Of a stretch of DNA of 64,000 nt, positions 1-9,741 are shown piece after piece; the stretch's first letter is position 1; the number at the start of each line of letters is the position of its first letter. Source of the stretch: Bipolaris cookei (lineage: Eukaryota; Ascomycota; Dothideomycetes; Pleosporales; Pleosporaceae); the NCBI GenBank assembly GCA_002286855.1, contig NRSV01000063.1:62001-126000 (forward strand), read 5' to 3'. The notes under the pieces are model-generated. The model was not told the origin of the DNA, ran no database searches, and saw nothing but the letters and a program-made list of their open reading frames with translations. The translations under genes were made by a program, and so were the position numbers.

Positions 1-615
1 CCCCTCCCCGCCGCCGTGCGCCTCTTCAACTGCACAATATGCGACAAAGGATACCCCCGCCAACTCGACTATGAAAACCACCTCCGCTCCTACGATCACA
101 ACCACCGCCAACGCCTTGCAGACATGAAGAAGCTGACTGCCTCCAACGAAGGCGAGAGCAGCACCAAACCGAAACAAGGCCTGGATATGCGCAGTATAGA
201 CTTTGAGAACGCGAACAAGAAGCCTGGTGTCGGAAGTCGGTTCACCAAGATTGGTGGTGGCGGTGGGGCAGCCGCAGCGGGGAGCAGATTCAAGAAAGTG
301 GGGGTCGCGGTGGGTGGAAAGGAGAAGGAGGTTAGATCTGAGAGTGTGGAAGCAAAGAGAGAGGAAGAGGGTACCAAGACAGAGGTCAAGGCTCAAGAGC
401 CTACTATTGTTGCTGCTACTGCTCCTGCTGCCGTACCTAGCTCACAGACGGATGTCAAGGAGGATACTATCATGGCGGATGAAGATGCGGGGGAAACTAT
501 CACGTGGGAAGAGTACGATTTCACCAAGCCGACGGGATGTGATCACACGAGCTGTCCTGGTTGCAAGACGGATGGCATTTGGAGCGGCGAGTGGGTTGCT
601 GTGAGTGGGACCTGA
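1..615 (+). CDS. C2H2 zinc-finger protein, GPATCH8/ZNF804-like finger (5' partial)
   Basis: The frame is open to the left edge and the codon at 16 is GTG, so the true start lies upstream of the window. Near the visible N-terminus is a C-x2-C-x12-H-x5-H finger (CTICDKGY ... NHLRSYDHNHRQ), the form found in the GPATCH8/ZNF804 group, followed by a basic stretch RQRLADMKK. The middle is low-complexity (GGGG/AAAA runs, Lys/Glu-rich). The last 40 residues are acidic and hold a Cys cluster CDHTSCPGC that could be a second metal site. Proteins of this type are usually nuclear and linked to RNA or DNA binding; the role here is inferred from the finger only. The stop codon is at 613-615. Confidence 0.7.
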   Translation, partial: PLPAAVRLFNCTICDKGYPRQLDYENHLRSYDHNHRQRLADMKKLTASNEGESSTKPKQGLDMRSIDFENANKKPGVGSRFTKIGGGGGAAAAGSRFKKVGVAVGGKEKEVRSESVEAKREEEGTKTEVKAQEPTIVAATAPAAVPSSQTDVKEDTIMADEDAGETITWEEYDFTKPTGCDHTSCPGCKTDGIWSGEWVAVSGT

Positions 616-1533
616 GACGTGATGTTTACGTGAGGGACGAATTCACAAAACGATTTTGATGAGGAAGATGTCTAGCCGTAAAGACAGGACACATTGCATT
701 GGACGCGACGATCAATAACTACCGACCGCTTCAACCTTGCACTATGTTAGGAACGCGTAAGTGCTTTTAACTATTGTACCGATTCGCTTCGGATCCATTC
801 TGTATCTTGTAGGGTCTTTTTATTCTCACGCTTCCAGCCACAGTAGGTAGAGTTCACCCAAGAGCGCCAATGTACCCTCGATCTTGAGTTCGACTAATAG
901 TTCGCAGTCATCTCAATAATTAGCCTTCAAAGAACCCAATACCCAAGATCTTCCCAAGATCTTCCCGAGATTTGCCTATGCGTAGGACTTTAGGCAGGGG
1001 TACCAGACGTTTGATATATTTGCGCAGGAATCTTTTCCAACAGAAGCTGGCACAAGGATAGCCAGCATCGATACACCTATTGTCTGTGGGCCTATACAGT
1101 TTCCCGCCTCGAGTGGAGATTGAACTCTTTGCAAGAAGCATGTTGTAAATGCACCGAGGACTGGATTGGTATTGCTAAAAAGTTCGGAAAAAGGCAGCCT
1201 ATATAGCAATCGCGTATCCAGCATGGATATCTAAACGGGAATGGTTGAATTAGCGCTCATCCCTGATACAGAAATATACTAGAAATCAGTTTGATTGTGA
1301 TCCTCGCAATTGAACAGCCTTGCTATTAGTGATTAGGAGGTTTCGACAAAAATACCTCTCCAATCAAATCGATCATCTGACATCCAGTCGGTTCTTTTTG
1401 TTCTTATCATTTTCTTCATCGGACTCGATTTCAATGACTTGTTTTTCCGTAGCCATTCGACCACGTGGATCTTCTTTGTCAATCCTAGCTCGCTTGCGGT
1501 ATCGAAGAACAGTGATTTGCCTGGCCTGTTTTG
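616..1533. other. Intergenic, no gene seen
   Basis: Short open frames on both strands show no recognisable domain or consistent splice structure. I see nothing supportable here apart from the likely 3' UTR of the zinc-finger gene. Confidence 0.4.
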
Positions 1534-1803
1534 TCAGCCTTTCTTCTTACCCATGGATTTTCCCACCAACTCTTTCCGTCGCAGGTGGGTTTGATGGCGC
1601 AATACTTTCTGTTCGTGATAGTTCAGCACATGTCCAAAGCGTATTGGCAATTGAATCGCTTTCGACTCTGTCACGCTGACGAAGAGAGGCTCTGAGGATT
1701 TCACAACTTTAGAAGATAATAGGTCGAGTATGCGGTCGCGTCCCGCTTCGTCTAGCTTCTCTAGGTCGCTGAGGAGACCAGTGGCCTGAGTTATGTCGCT
1801 CAT
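1534..1803 (-). CDS. Small hypothetical protein, doubtful
   Basis: An ATG-initiated frame of 89 codons starts MSDITQATGLLSDLEKLDEAGR and ends in a Lys-rich tail. I do not recognise it. Just downstream another frame (about 1385-1530, same strand) reads like protein: it is basic, then acidic (KRARIDKEDPRGRM ... EIESDEENDKNKK). The two could be joined only by an unusually short intron (GTAAGA...ACAG, 25 nt) or by a frameshift. It may be a small real gene, a mis-split exon pair or a decayed gene. Confidence 0.3.
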   Translation of the reverse strand: MSDITQATGLLSDLEKLDEAGRDRILDLLSSKVVKSSEPLFVSVTESKAIQLPIRFGHVLNYHEQKVLRHQTHLRRKELVGKSMGKKKG

Positions 1804-2297
1804 ACCGTCTTTGGTGCAGATGCACGATAGTAGCCCATACGGAAAGGTTGTCGAACGCGCTGAATTTAAGGTGATAGTAAGTGAAGTCTACGCGTCTCAT
1901 TGGTATTTTGCTTTGAGGACGTTTGCTGATTGCGACTAGAAAGGCTTGGCACCCACCCTCAGTGAAGGTGAGCTATCAAACAGTGGCCGAGCATATAACT
2001 AAATAGGATCTGGGAGCAACTGCAGCGCGGTGATAGTGAACCCCGAAATTGATTGGATTTCAACTGTGTTATGAGACCAGTGATGAATGACAACTGTGAC
2101 TTACTACACTATTCATATGAAATAGATTTTGATAGGACAATCGGATTCGCATACCACTAGAACAGCTGTATGGCTTTCTCATGAATACTCACATAAGATC
2201 GAGCTAGGATAACTACGATTGCAATAGCATTACAACATAGCAAGAACGACCAACGACCCAGACCCCATCCAAACAGCCACCACAAGAGCCAAGCAGC
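1804..2297. other. Intergenic, no gene seen
   Basis: AT-rich sequence between the small hypothetical frame and the DUF1996 stop codon. I see no feature. Confidence 0.4.
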
Positions 2298-3711
2298 TTA
2301 CTCTATAGGCATACCATCCATACCCGGCAGCGCCTTCATCCATCCATCCCGTTCTTCGGGAACCCGATTCGGAACAACACACTTGTTCCCATCAGCCGGC
2401 CGCTGTGTCTTCAAACTCCCACAGTTCGCTCCCATACAGCCCTTCGCATCATCCATAGCTTTCTGCAGCGAATCGTCTTTCCACCCAAACACGTAGTCGC
2501 CATGCTGCCCGTACCCCGTGTTATCACCTGTGCTGAGGACGAAGGGTTGAGAGCCATCGACGGGCCAGTCGGCTTTGTTGTTGAATTTGCTAGTGTCCCA
2601 GACGATCTGTGGCATAGTTAGTTGACGAAAAAAAGAAGGGGGACGTTGGGGAATAGTACCTCAAGCATGAGTTGCGGAATTCTGACGGGATGGCTTGCAG
2701 GACAAGCTCCGCCTGTGCTAGTACCGGTGAATAAGGCGGGACCGTTGGTCGGGTACGCAACGTGCGATTTGTGGTCTGGTGAGTCGAGGTTGACGCCGTC
2801 CCAGCAGCTGTGTTGTATCAGCAATGATCCAATAGTAGTGGCAAGTCACTTACGTGGGGTAGAGAATATTGCTCCTGATACCACCTGGACATGGTGTCGT
2901 GGGGAACCCTTCTGTATCTAGTCTACGGGGCGTTAGTATAAACATGGTAGAGATATATGAAGGGGATACCTACTTGGCGTCCTGGCATGGTGCAGCGTTG
3001 TCACCGCCGAAATTGGGTCCGGTATAGCACCGGAAACAAGTCTGAGACTTGCGGTTGTTGGATACGCGGTTGGCTGCGTCGCCGACGAGCATGCGAAATC
3101 CCTACGTAGATGATTTAGATATCCATCAACTGATTCTTATGGAATGGGGAGGATGTAAGGTGGTTGCTTACCGGCTTGAACGCAGTGACATCGCCTTTGC
3201 TGCCAGAAACATAGTAGACTACGAAACCGCCGGTGGTCTTGCCCGTGTATTTATCATTAAATAGGTCACTGGATGTTGTCAGTTTATTTGACTGAGAAAG
3301 GTTGGGGTGGTAAATACGAACCGATTTGGTACCTGTGGCACACGTTTGTACGTCCCATTTCTCGCTTTGAAATACACATTCGCTGTCCAGTAATTACTCA
3401 ACTATACTTAGTCAGCTCATTCTGCCCTGCTATACATCAACAATATAGAAGCATACATCCTCACTGTACCCGCACGTAGTACAGCTGGCTAGTTTAGAAA
3501 CATCTGAACTCGGCATCGTGGTATTAAACGCGTTACCGCCCGCAATCTGGTGCATATGTGGTGAAGGTTCTAGACCTGGATTGACGAGCGGATCAATACG
3601 ATCAATGACACTTTGAGCGCAGCCAAATCGTAGCATGGTGAAGCGTTGGTTGTTGCCAAACTGCGGCATAGCGCCTGTAAGAGCCGCGAAAAAGAGTGGT
3701 GTGAGACGCAT
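2298..3711 (-). CDS. DUF1996 family secreted protein
   Basis: Seven exons can be placed: 3711-3457, 3401-3322, 3268-3172, 3101-2974, 2922-2854, 2807-2660 and 2606-2298. They give 361 residues with all junctions in phase. The N-terminus MRLTPLFFAALTGAMP looks like a signal peptide. The body carries the usual order of DUF1996 motifs: RIDPLVNPG, HMHQIAGGNAF, a Cys pair SCTTC, NYWTANVYFKARNGTY, GFRMLVGD, NILYPTCWDGVNLDSPDHKSH and HVAYP. The family is widespread in filamentous fungi, is secreted and has no firmly established reaction; several members are reported as wall- or host-associated. Conserved Cys and His residues suggest disulfides or a metal site. The extra Cys-rich DAANRVSNNRKSQTCFRCY segment is in the expected place. 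Function stays unknown. Confidence 0.88.
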
Positions 3712-4562
3712 TATGACTGACAAAGTTGTATTGAAAGAATAGTACTGGTAAAGGACGATGATATGTTCTCGAGAATGTCTTGTATGCAGGTCTTCATATC
3801 CTTTTGAAGACAATGTATACGATCCAGACGCCCGAGTCTTTTGCTTAGTATTAACACTGCCCCATATTTCGACTAGTACTCTGCAACTGCCGGCCCCACA
3901 ACATATTGTACGGTCGCGTAAATATATATTGTCCTTGTTACCTCGTGCGCACTTATTCACTGTCGGCAGTTGAAGAGCTAATATAGCGTCCTTGCATTTT
4001 GGCTAAAAGCTTGTTATTACTTGACCAACCTCAAGTAGTATTTTATGTGGAGCTTGTTATGGTTCGACAACATGGCATTCTTAGGATTGTGGGGAGAAGA
4101 ATATGCGGATATGGATGGTGGTATTGTGCAAACGACTACATGGTCATTGGTTGGGATGCGTGTGATGCCACGGCTGCGCCAAGTTTAGTTTCAGCAACTT
4201 TATGAACGTGGTGGTACGAATTCGATATTTTGAATACATTTAGTCTGAAAAGATGTGGATGTATGTGAAATGTTGCCGGCTGACTTTCCGGAGCCCCTGA
4301 TGTCACCCTGGACAATAGCTAACACTGGTGGTCGGTACGTCGACGTTGGCAAACCGTCCGTGTCCCAATGCTTTTATAAGAAAACTTATGGACTCAATTA
4401 TATCAGCGCTCTTATTTTAACATTCTGAGTATGAAAATAATTTTTGGTTGAAACTTGAATATCCGGTTCGCCGTATTGCCAAAGACCTAAATGCCCATGT
4501 CTCGTTGCTTATGGAAAATCAATTTTCTTCTGTGACAATCATCCAAAATCCCAATTTATGGC
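3712..4562. other. Intergenic, upstream of DUF1996 and 5S genes
   Basis: Holds the promoter side of the DUF1996 gene. No open frame with domain or splice support is present. Confidence 0.4.
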
Positions 4563-4681
4563 ACATACGACCATCGGCAAAGTAAATCACTGGCTCTCGT
4601 TCGCTCGCCGCACGTTAAGCCTTTGACCGGCGGACTAGTAGTCAGGTGGGTGACCACTGGCGAATCCCCGCTGTTGTATGT
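4563..4681 (+). rRNA. 5S rRNA-like gene, divergent copy
   Basis: The 119-bp stretch begins ACATACGACCAT and ends GTTGTATGT, the classic fungal 5S termini, which pair as helix I. The 3' half keeps AGTAGTC-GGTGGGTGACCAC and GGCGAATCCC almost unchanged. The central part differs from the usual fungal sequence, but GGCAAAG near the 5' side still pairs with CTTTG-A-CC further on, as helix II should with one bulged base. Neurospora and other Pezizomycotina have dispersed rather than tandem 5S genes, so a lone copy is expected. It could be an expressed variant or a drifting pseudogene; the retained pairing and a T-run just downstream favour a transcribed copy. Confidence 0.72.
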
Positions 4682-4689
4682 TCTGATAA

Positions 4690-4695
4690 TTTTTT
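4690..4695 (+). terminator. Pol III T-run terminator of the 5S-like gene
   Basis: Six consecutive T residues lie 9 nt after the 5S 3' end, the standard RNA polymerase III stop signal. Confidence 0.6.
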
Positions 4696-5257
4696 GGCAC
4701 TGGAGTTGGTATCACGTGACGAGAGATTGAAACGAGTCAAGTATCGAAGCACTATCCCTAAGTAGGATGAGGACCCTAACATGAACTAATTGGGATGCCA
4801 TTAGGCAACTACTTTTTACTTCTTGGTAAACGATGTGTACTGAGAGAGTTGGTACAATTCGTTGTTCCGCAGCAATCCAAGGGGGAAAGACTATCTGTAC
4901 TGGAGTTAAAGAGGCTGAAGCCGTAGTAAACTCCCTACTCTTACCCAAAGGTGAGATCCCCTTGCTCTCCTCCGCCTGCTCTGTGTCTCACCCCCTAAAT
5001 TTTCTTATTGCTCCAAACGTTCTCATTGTCCCAGTTGATCTTATTGTTCGAATTATGTTGAGGGACATTATGATGTTTATCACACAATAGCAGCGCTAAT
5101 CTAAAGTAGATATCCCTTTCATCTTGGCATAGACTGGTCAAATAGCAGCAAAGGCCCTGACGTGTATCGAGATTGCGTTTTTCTGCAGGAGAAGTTCTGA
5201 GAAGTTTTATATGCAGCTAAAGCGGTAGTCAGGGGGAAACTTTATGCGAATATTGCA
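4696..5257. other. Intergenic, promoter side of the acyltransferase
   Basis: No gene seen. It should contain the 5' UTR and promoter of the acyltransferase that starts at 5258. Confidence 0.4.
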
Positions 5258-6703
5258 ATGCTGGATCCAGGGAGCCTCGAAAAATTACGCCCGTGCGGTA
5301 GACTGGAGACGTTCAGTACAGCACGACACCACCTGGGCTTCTACAAAAATGTAGGCTTCACTGCAGAATACAAAACTGAAAAAAAGTCGAAAATTCCACT
5401 TGAAAGCCAGGTTTACGTTGCGCTACGCCATGTCATCGCTCAGCACCCGTCCCTAAGCGCCATTGCTCTCAACGAAGACCAATCCTACCCAGACGTATAC
5501 TTCGCACGGTTACCCGAAATCGATCTACGCACTTGTATAGAATTCCACGATCGCAAGAGCCCATTCCCTGGAGACGGAGAGGCCGACAGTGAGCTTGACG
5601 AACTGCTGGCACATCAACACAGCCTCGACTTCAAGGAAAACCTGGGAAGTAGGCCTTTTTGGCGTTTTCTTGTGACAAGATCGTCATCCGATACACCTAG
5701 ATTCACTGCGACATGGATTTGGCATCATGCATTAGCAGACGGCACCTCAGCGCTTTTATTCCATGAGTCTTTCCTTGCAGGTCTGAACTCTGTTCAAATG
5801 CCAGAGAATGTAGATCCGGTTATCAAAACGCCTCATCAAGCCCTGCTACCGCCATTCGAGGAGCTACATCCCATGCCGATATCGTGGTTTTTCTTTAGCA
5901 AGACCATCTTGGATATTCTACTGACTCCGGTCTATGCCGTCGCCTCTGAAAAATTGTGGACAGGCAATCCAGTCCCAGAAGATGTAACAGTGCTTCCAAA
6001 GCCACAATTTATCACCGTTGCACTATCCAAGGCAACTACAAGTAAACTAGTTCAGACATGTCGGGAAGAGAAAACGAGTGTAACGGCGACCTTGCAATGT
6101 CTCTTAGCCGCTTCGCTCTTCGCCAATCTCCCAACTGAGGAATGCAAAAGATTAAGAATCGATGGCCCGATATCAGCGAGAAGATTTCTCAACATTGGAA
6201 AGAAACAAATGACGTCTGCAATCACGCAATACAACTTCTTCCACGATCGACCTACTTCATCGGATGGTTCCGCAACCGGTATCCTCCAAAACTTCTCATG
6301 GAAAACATCCAGAGCGGTAAAATCCACCATTGCTACTGAAGTAGCAAAATCAGGGACTGACAACCCAATTGCGCTTCTCAAATACGTTTCCTCGATGCCG
6401 CAGTTTCTTATGGGCATGCTGGGTAAGCCGCGCAAACCCACTGCTGAATTGTCCAATATGGGGGTTTGGCCGAACGGGAAGGGTGAGGAGGGTATGTGGA
6501 GTATTGGTAGAATGGTTTTCAGTCAGTCTCCTAATGTGGTGGCGAGCGCTTTTGCGCTTAGTGTTGTGACTGGTGGTGATGGGAATGCAACTCTCAATTT
6601 TTCTTGGCCAGAGGGCGCTGTGGAAGATGAGCTTATGCGGGAAGTGGCTAACTGTTTGAGGAATGGTGTTGAGAGGCTGGTTGAGCTAGAAGGTCAATTC
6701 TGA
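5258..6703 (+). CDS. Alcohol acetyltransferase (AATase) family acyltransferase
   Basis: A single exon encodes 481 residues. The catalytic HxxxDG motif of the condensation/BAHD-like acyltransferase fold is present as HHALADG at residues 156-162, after a hydrophobic strand FTATWIW. The N-terminus RPCGRLETFSTARHHLGFYKNV matches the start of AATase family proteins, which move acyl groups from CoA to alcohols or amines. Near the C-terminus WSIGRMVFSQSPNVV resembles the second active-site segment. No signal peptide or clear membrane anchor is seen, so a cytosolic enzyme is likely. The substrate cannot be read from sequence; ester formation or detoxification of a secondary metabolite are both possible. 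No biosynthetic partners lie next to it. Confidence 0.85.
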   Translation: MLDPGSLEKLRPCGRLETFSTARHHLGFYKNVGFTAEYKTEKKSKIPLESQVYVALRHVIAQHPSLSAIALNEDQSYPDVYFARLPEIDLRTCIEFHDRKSPFPGDGEADSELDELLAHQHSLDFKENLGSRPFWRFLVTRSSSDTPRFTATWIWHHALADGTSALLFHESFLAGLNSVQMPENVDPVIKTPHQALLPPFEELHPMPISWFFFSKTILDILLTPVYAVASEKLWTGNPVPEDVTVLPKPQFITVALSKATTSKLVQTCREEKTSVTATLQCLLAASLFANLPTEECKRLRIDGPISARRFLNIGKKQMTSAITQYNFFHDRPTSSDGSATGILQNFSWKTSRAVKSTIATEVAKSGTDNPIALLKYVSSMPQFLMGMLGKPRKPTAELSNMGVWPNGKGEEGMWSIGRMVFSQSPNVVASAFALSVVTGGDGNATLNFSWPEGAVEDELMREVANCLRNGVERLVELEGQF

Positions 6704-7016
6704 TCGGGATGGCGTTGATTATTTTCTCTTAACATGTATTCACGATCCGGTCTCACTAGCAGATACGAAGAGTGAATGTACCATGTGCGGACTGTGCAAG
6801 TGGCCCTGTAGTGTAAGGTTGTCTATTGTCAATTGTTGAGAAAATGCCCAGATTGCTAAGTTGGGTAGGTATAGGATATAGAAACATGGCAATTAGCCAC
6901 TGTGCTCTAAGGAGTTATGTAAATAGCACTTTCGCTGCCATTAACGATGCTACTGCCTGGATTTGAATCTCCTAGACCAGATCGCACGTTTTTAGGGCTC
7001 AGGAACAAGTATAGAG
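6704..7016. other. Short convergent intergenic
   Basis: Lies between two convergent stop codons. Only 3' UTRs are expected and nothing else is seen. Confidence 0.4.
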
Positions 7017-9741
7017 TCACTCTCTTCTCGAACCCTTTTCAGTTTGACCCGTCCACTTACTTTTTTTCACAAACTTGGATTTCCATATCTGCTTTGGCAA
7101 GCCCAGCAACCGCATTGCGCTGTGTCGCAACACGGGCACGTCCATACCGTATTCAATGACGAGCCACATGGATAGCAGGGCAACAGCCGTAGATGCAAGT
7201 CCTGTGGTAGCTGTTTCTGTTAGTTGATTGGGAAGGAAAACGTGGAAAGTACTTACCAGCCCATTTCCCAATGTAGTTTGTCGTGTAAACTCGAGTTCGG
7301 TTGTTAGAGTCGGCTTCGTTCTCACGGTTGGGTATGAAGAAGTCGACCTGGTTTCTCTGGAAATTGTCGATTGACAGAGCAAACAAGCTAGTGAGAAAGG
7401 ACAAGGGCGTAAAGATGATGGTTATGACTGTGAAGCCGAGAACGGCTGCGCTCATGACGGCCATTGCATGCGATTCTTGAAGACTTGCGTGTTTCTGCTT
7501 CAGGTCCAGTTTGACCATTATAGACTTCTCCATACGGGCGGCATCTTCGTCTAATTGCGCGATTCGACGTCGAAATCGATCGAACTGAGATTGTGCGCGC
7601 AGAATAAGCTGCCATTCATCCTCTTCTTGAGTAGATCTCTCTTCATCATCTTTCACAACCATGCGCCCTTCTGCACCACTTGTCCAGTGTTCGGGCCAGG
7701 CGTTGCTTGCGAACATTTTCCAGACCTCCTCCTGCTGCAGGATGACGCGTTTAATCATCCCTAATTCTCCCCGTATATCATCAATGTCGTGTAGAAATTT
7801 TCTTTCCTTGTCGATGTCGAACTTCTTGACATCCTCCTCTCTGCTGTATTCATCCACACCATGAGCACATGAGGCAATGAAATTCTCAAAGGCGTTGAGT
7901 ATGGGATTGCCTGAGCCTGTTTGAGACGGGCGGTTAAGACTATCCACGAAATGGGATAGCATGATGCCGATATACCGCTTAGCATCCCCAGTCAGGCAGT
8001 CATGTCCCCACGAGGGGAAATCGGGCTCGGAACTATTAGTGTCTGATTCTTTTTCCGGTTCATGTGCAGTTATGAGTCCATCTGTGCATTGCAAAATTCA
8101 CAGTTGACACACAGTAACAAGCTCCTTAGGATATGAGTCTGTATTTTCGGCCTTGGTGAGTACTTGGTCTCGGTTCCGACGATCCAACATTGACTTTGGC
8201 AACGCAGGGCAGCAGTACTCGTCAAGCGTTAGTGGTAAATATGGTGCTTTGAGAGATTCGAGTGACCTGCTAGGATAGTTTGATTCGTGTGTTATAAAAG
8301 GCTGTAGACTTGCATTCACCAACCCCGGTTCCCTCCATTTCGAGATTGAATCTTTTGTGAGTACCTTGAAGTACGGCATCTGCCCAAATTAGCATACCAG
8401 CTGAAGGCAATTAGGATGATCGTACCGCAATTGTGAAGGATTTGGAACCTCCGCTATGGGTCACAGTACAGGAGGGCTCTCGAAACTTCAAGACCGCAGG
8501 TCCCTGATTATCTGAGTCCCTGATGTACTGCTCATACTGAAAACCTTCCATAAACCTATTCATATCCTGAGTTTTGATACGATCCTCAATCAAAAGTTTT
8601 CCGAACAAGGCCTGTGTTTATCAATATCATTTCAATTTGATTGTTTTTTGACCGGTGGCTTTACATATATTCCTCTAAACTAGTCATAATTAGTGATTGG
8701 TAGTATTGAAATATTTTGTTTGCTTACATAGTTCAAAGGAAAGGAATAGCAGGTTATTCCAGGAAAGAAATATACTTTCCAATCGAATTGAGGGTTGGCC
8801 CAGGGACGCCTGTGGTCGTTGAAAATAAGTACACTAGCTGCTTCAAGATTGATGGGAAACCCTTGGACCGTTCCAATATTTGTGGGTGTCCCCTGACTGT
8901 CGTTTAGGAGTTCCGGATCTATATAAGGGTACTTTCCCAGCGGGATCCTCTTCCTGGGTACTACAGGCTTTTGAACTATCTCTTTTAGCAGGGGATTTGC
9001 TAAACTTGAATGGGATAACTGACTGGTTCCTCTGCATGCGACATCCCACAGATACATGCCTTTGCTGTCTGAGATCATACTTACGGATCCACTCACTAAA
9101 TCGATGAGGTAACCAAGTGCCCTTCCACAGTTTCTCTTTGAGACCAGATGAAGACATGTAGATCCTGCAACCAACTCGTGATTCATGTTTTCTTCTATAC
9201 CCATTTGATCTTTCTCAAAAAGCCATTTCATCGCCTCATATTTCTTTGCTATGCAAGCGGTATGTGCGGGCAAGAGCTGTCTTTCGTCTCTGATAGTGAC
9301 TTCTGCACCTGCATTATAGAGAATATCAAGCATTGCATAGTCGCCCTCTGCAGCTACATAGTGAAGTGCCGTTTTTCCTTCATGATCCTGAATATTCACG
9401 TACCTTTGTACTGTTTCTGCATCGCCATCGCCAGCAGCAAACCGGATCAAAAATTCGACTGTATTGCAGTGGTTTTTTCCTTCTCCTCGAACTGCTCGAT
9501 GCAGTAGTGTACTGCGTCTTGGGGAATCGGCAAAATCCTCCTGGTGGCATTGTTTGAGTAAGAACTCCACAATTCCAACGTCTCCTCTGCTGCAGGCGAG
9601 CCGCACCGGCTCTCGTGACAGAAAAGACCAGTTCTGACCTTTACTTGGCTCTGGAATACCGAAAATAATCTTTTGAACTTCAGGTAAATCTCCCTCTTCG
9701 ACAGCCTTGAGAAGATTTTTATTAATTGCTCCAACGTCCAT
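7017..9741 (-). CDS. Ankyrin-repeat / CorA-like membrane protein, interrupted by an in-frame TGA
   Basis: Five exons keep one frame: 9741-8728, a 15-nt micro-exon 8679-8665, 8611-8426, 8379-7257 and 7210-7017, 844 codons in all. The first 340 residues hold ankyrin repeats (GKTALHYVAAEGD, LLPAHTACIAKK, GSTCLHLVSKRN). The middle is the cytoplasmic part typical of fungal CorA-like proteins. The C-terminus has two membrane helices, MSAAVLGFTVITIIFTPLSFL and TGLASTAVALLSMWLVIEYG, without the GMN signature of true Mg2+ channels. Codon 499 (8100-8098) is TGA, just where family members have a conserved Trp in a QLWLW-like motif (here CQL-stop-ILQ). If it acts as a stop, the product is an ankyrin-only protein of 498 residues. 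A 27-nt intron could also remove it but would be unusually short. Otherwise this is a recent pseudogene, a readthrough gene or a base error. Confidence 0.75.
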
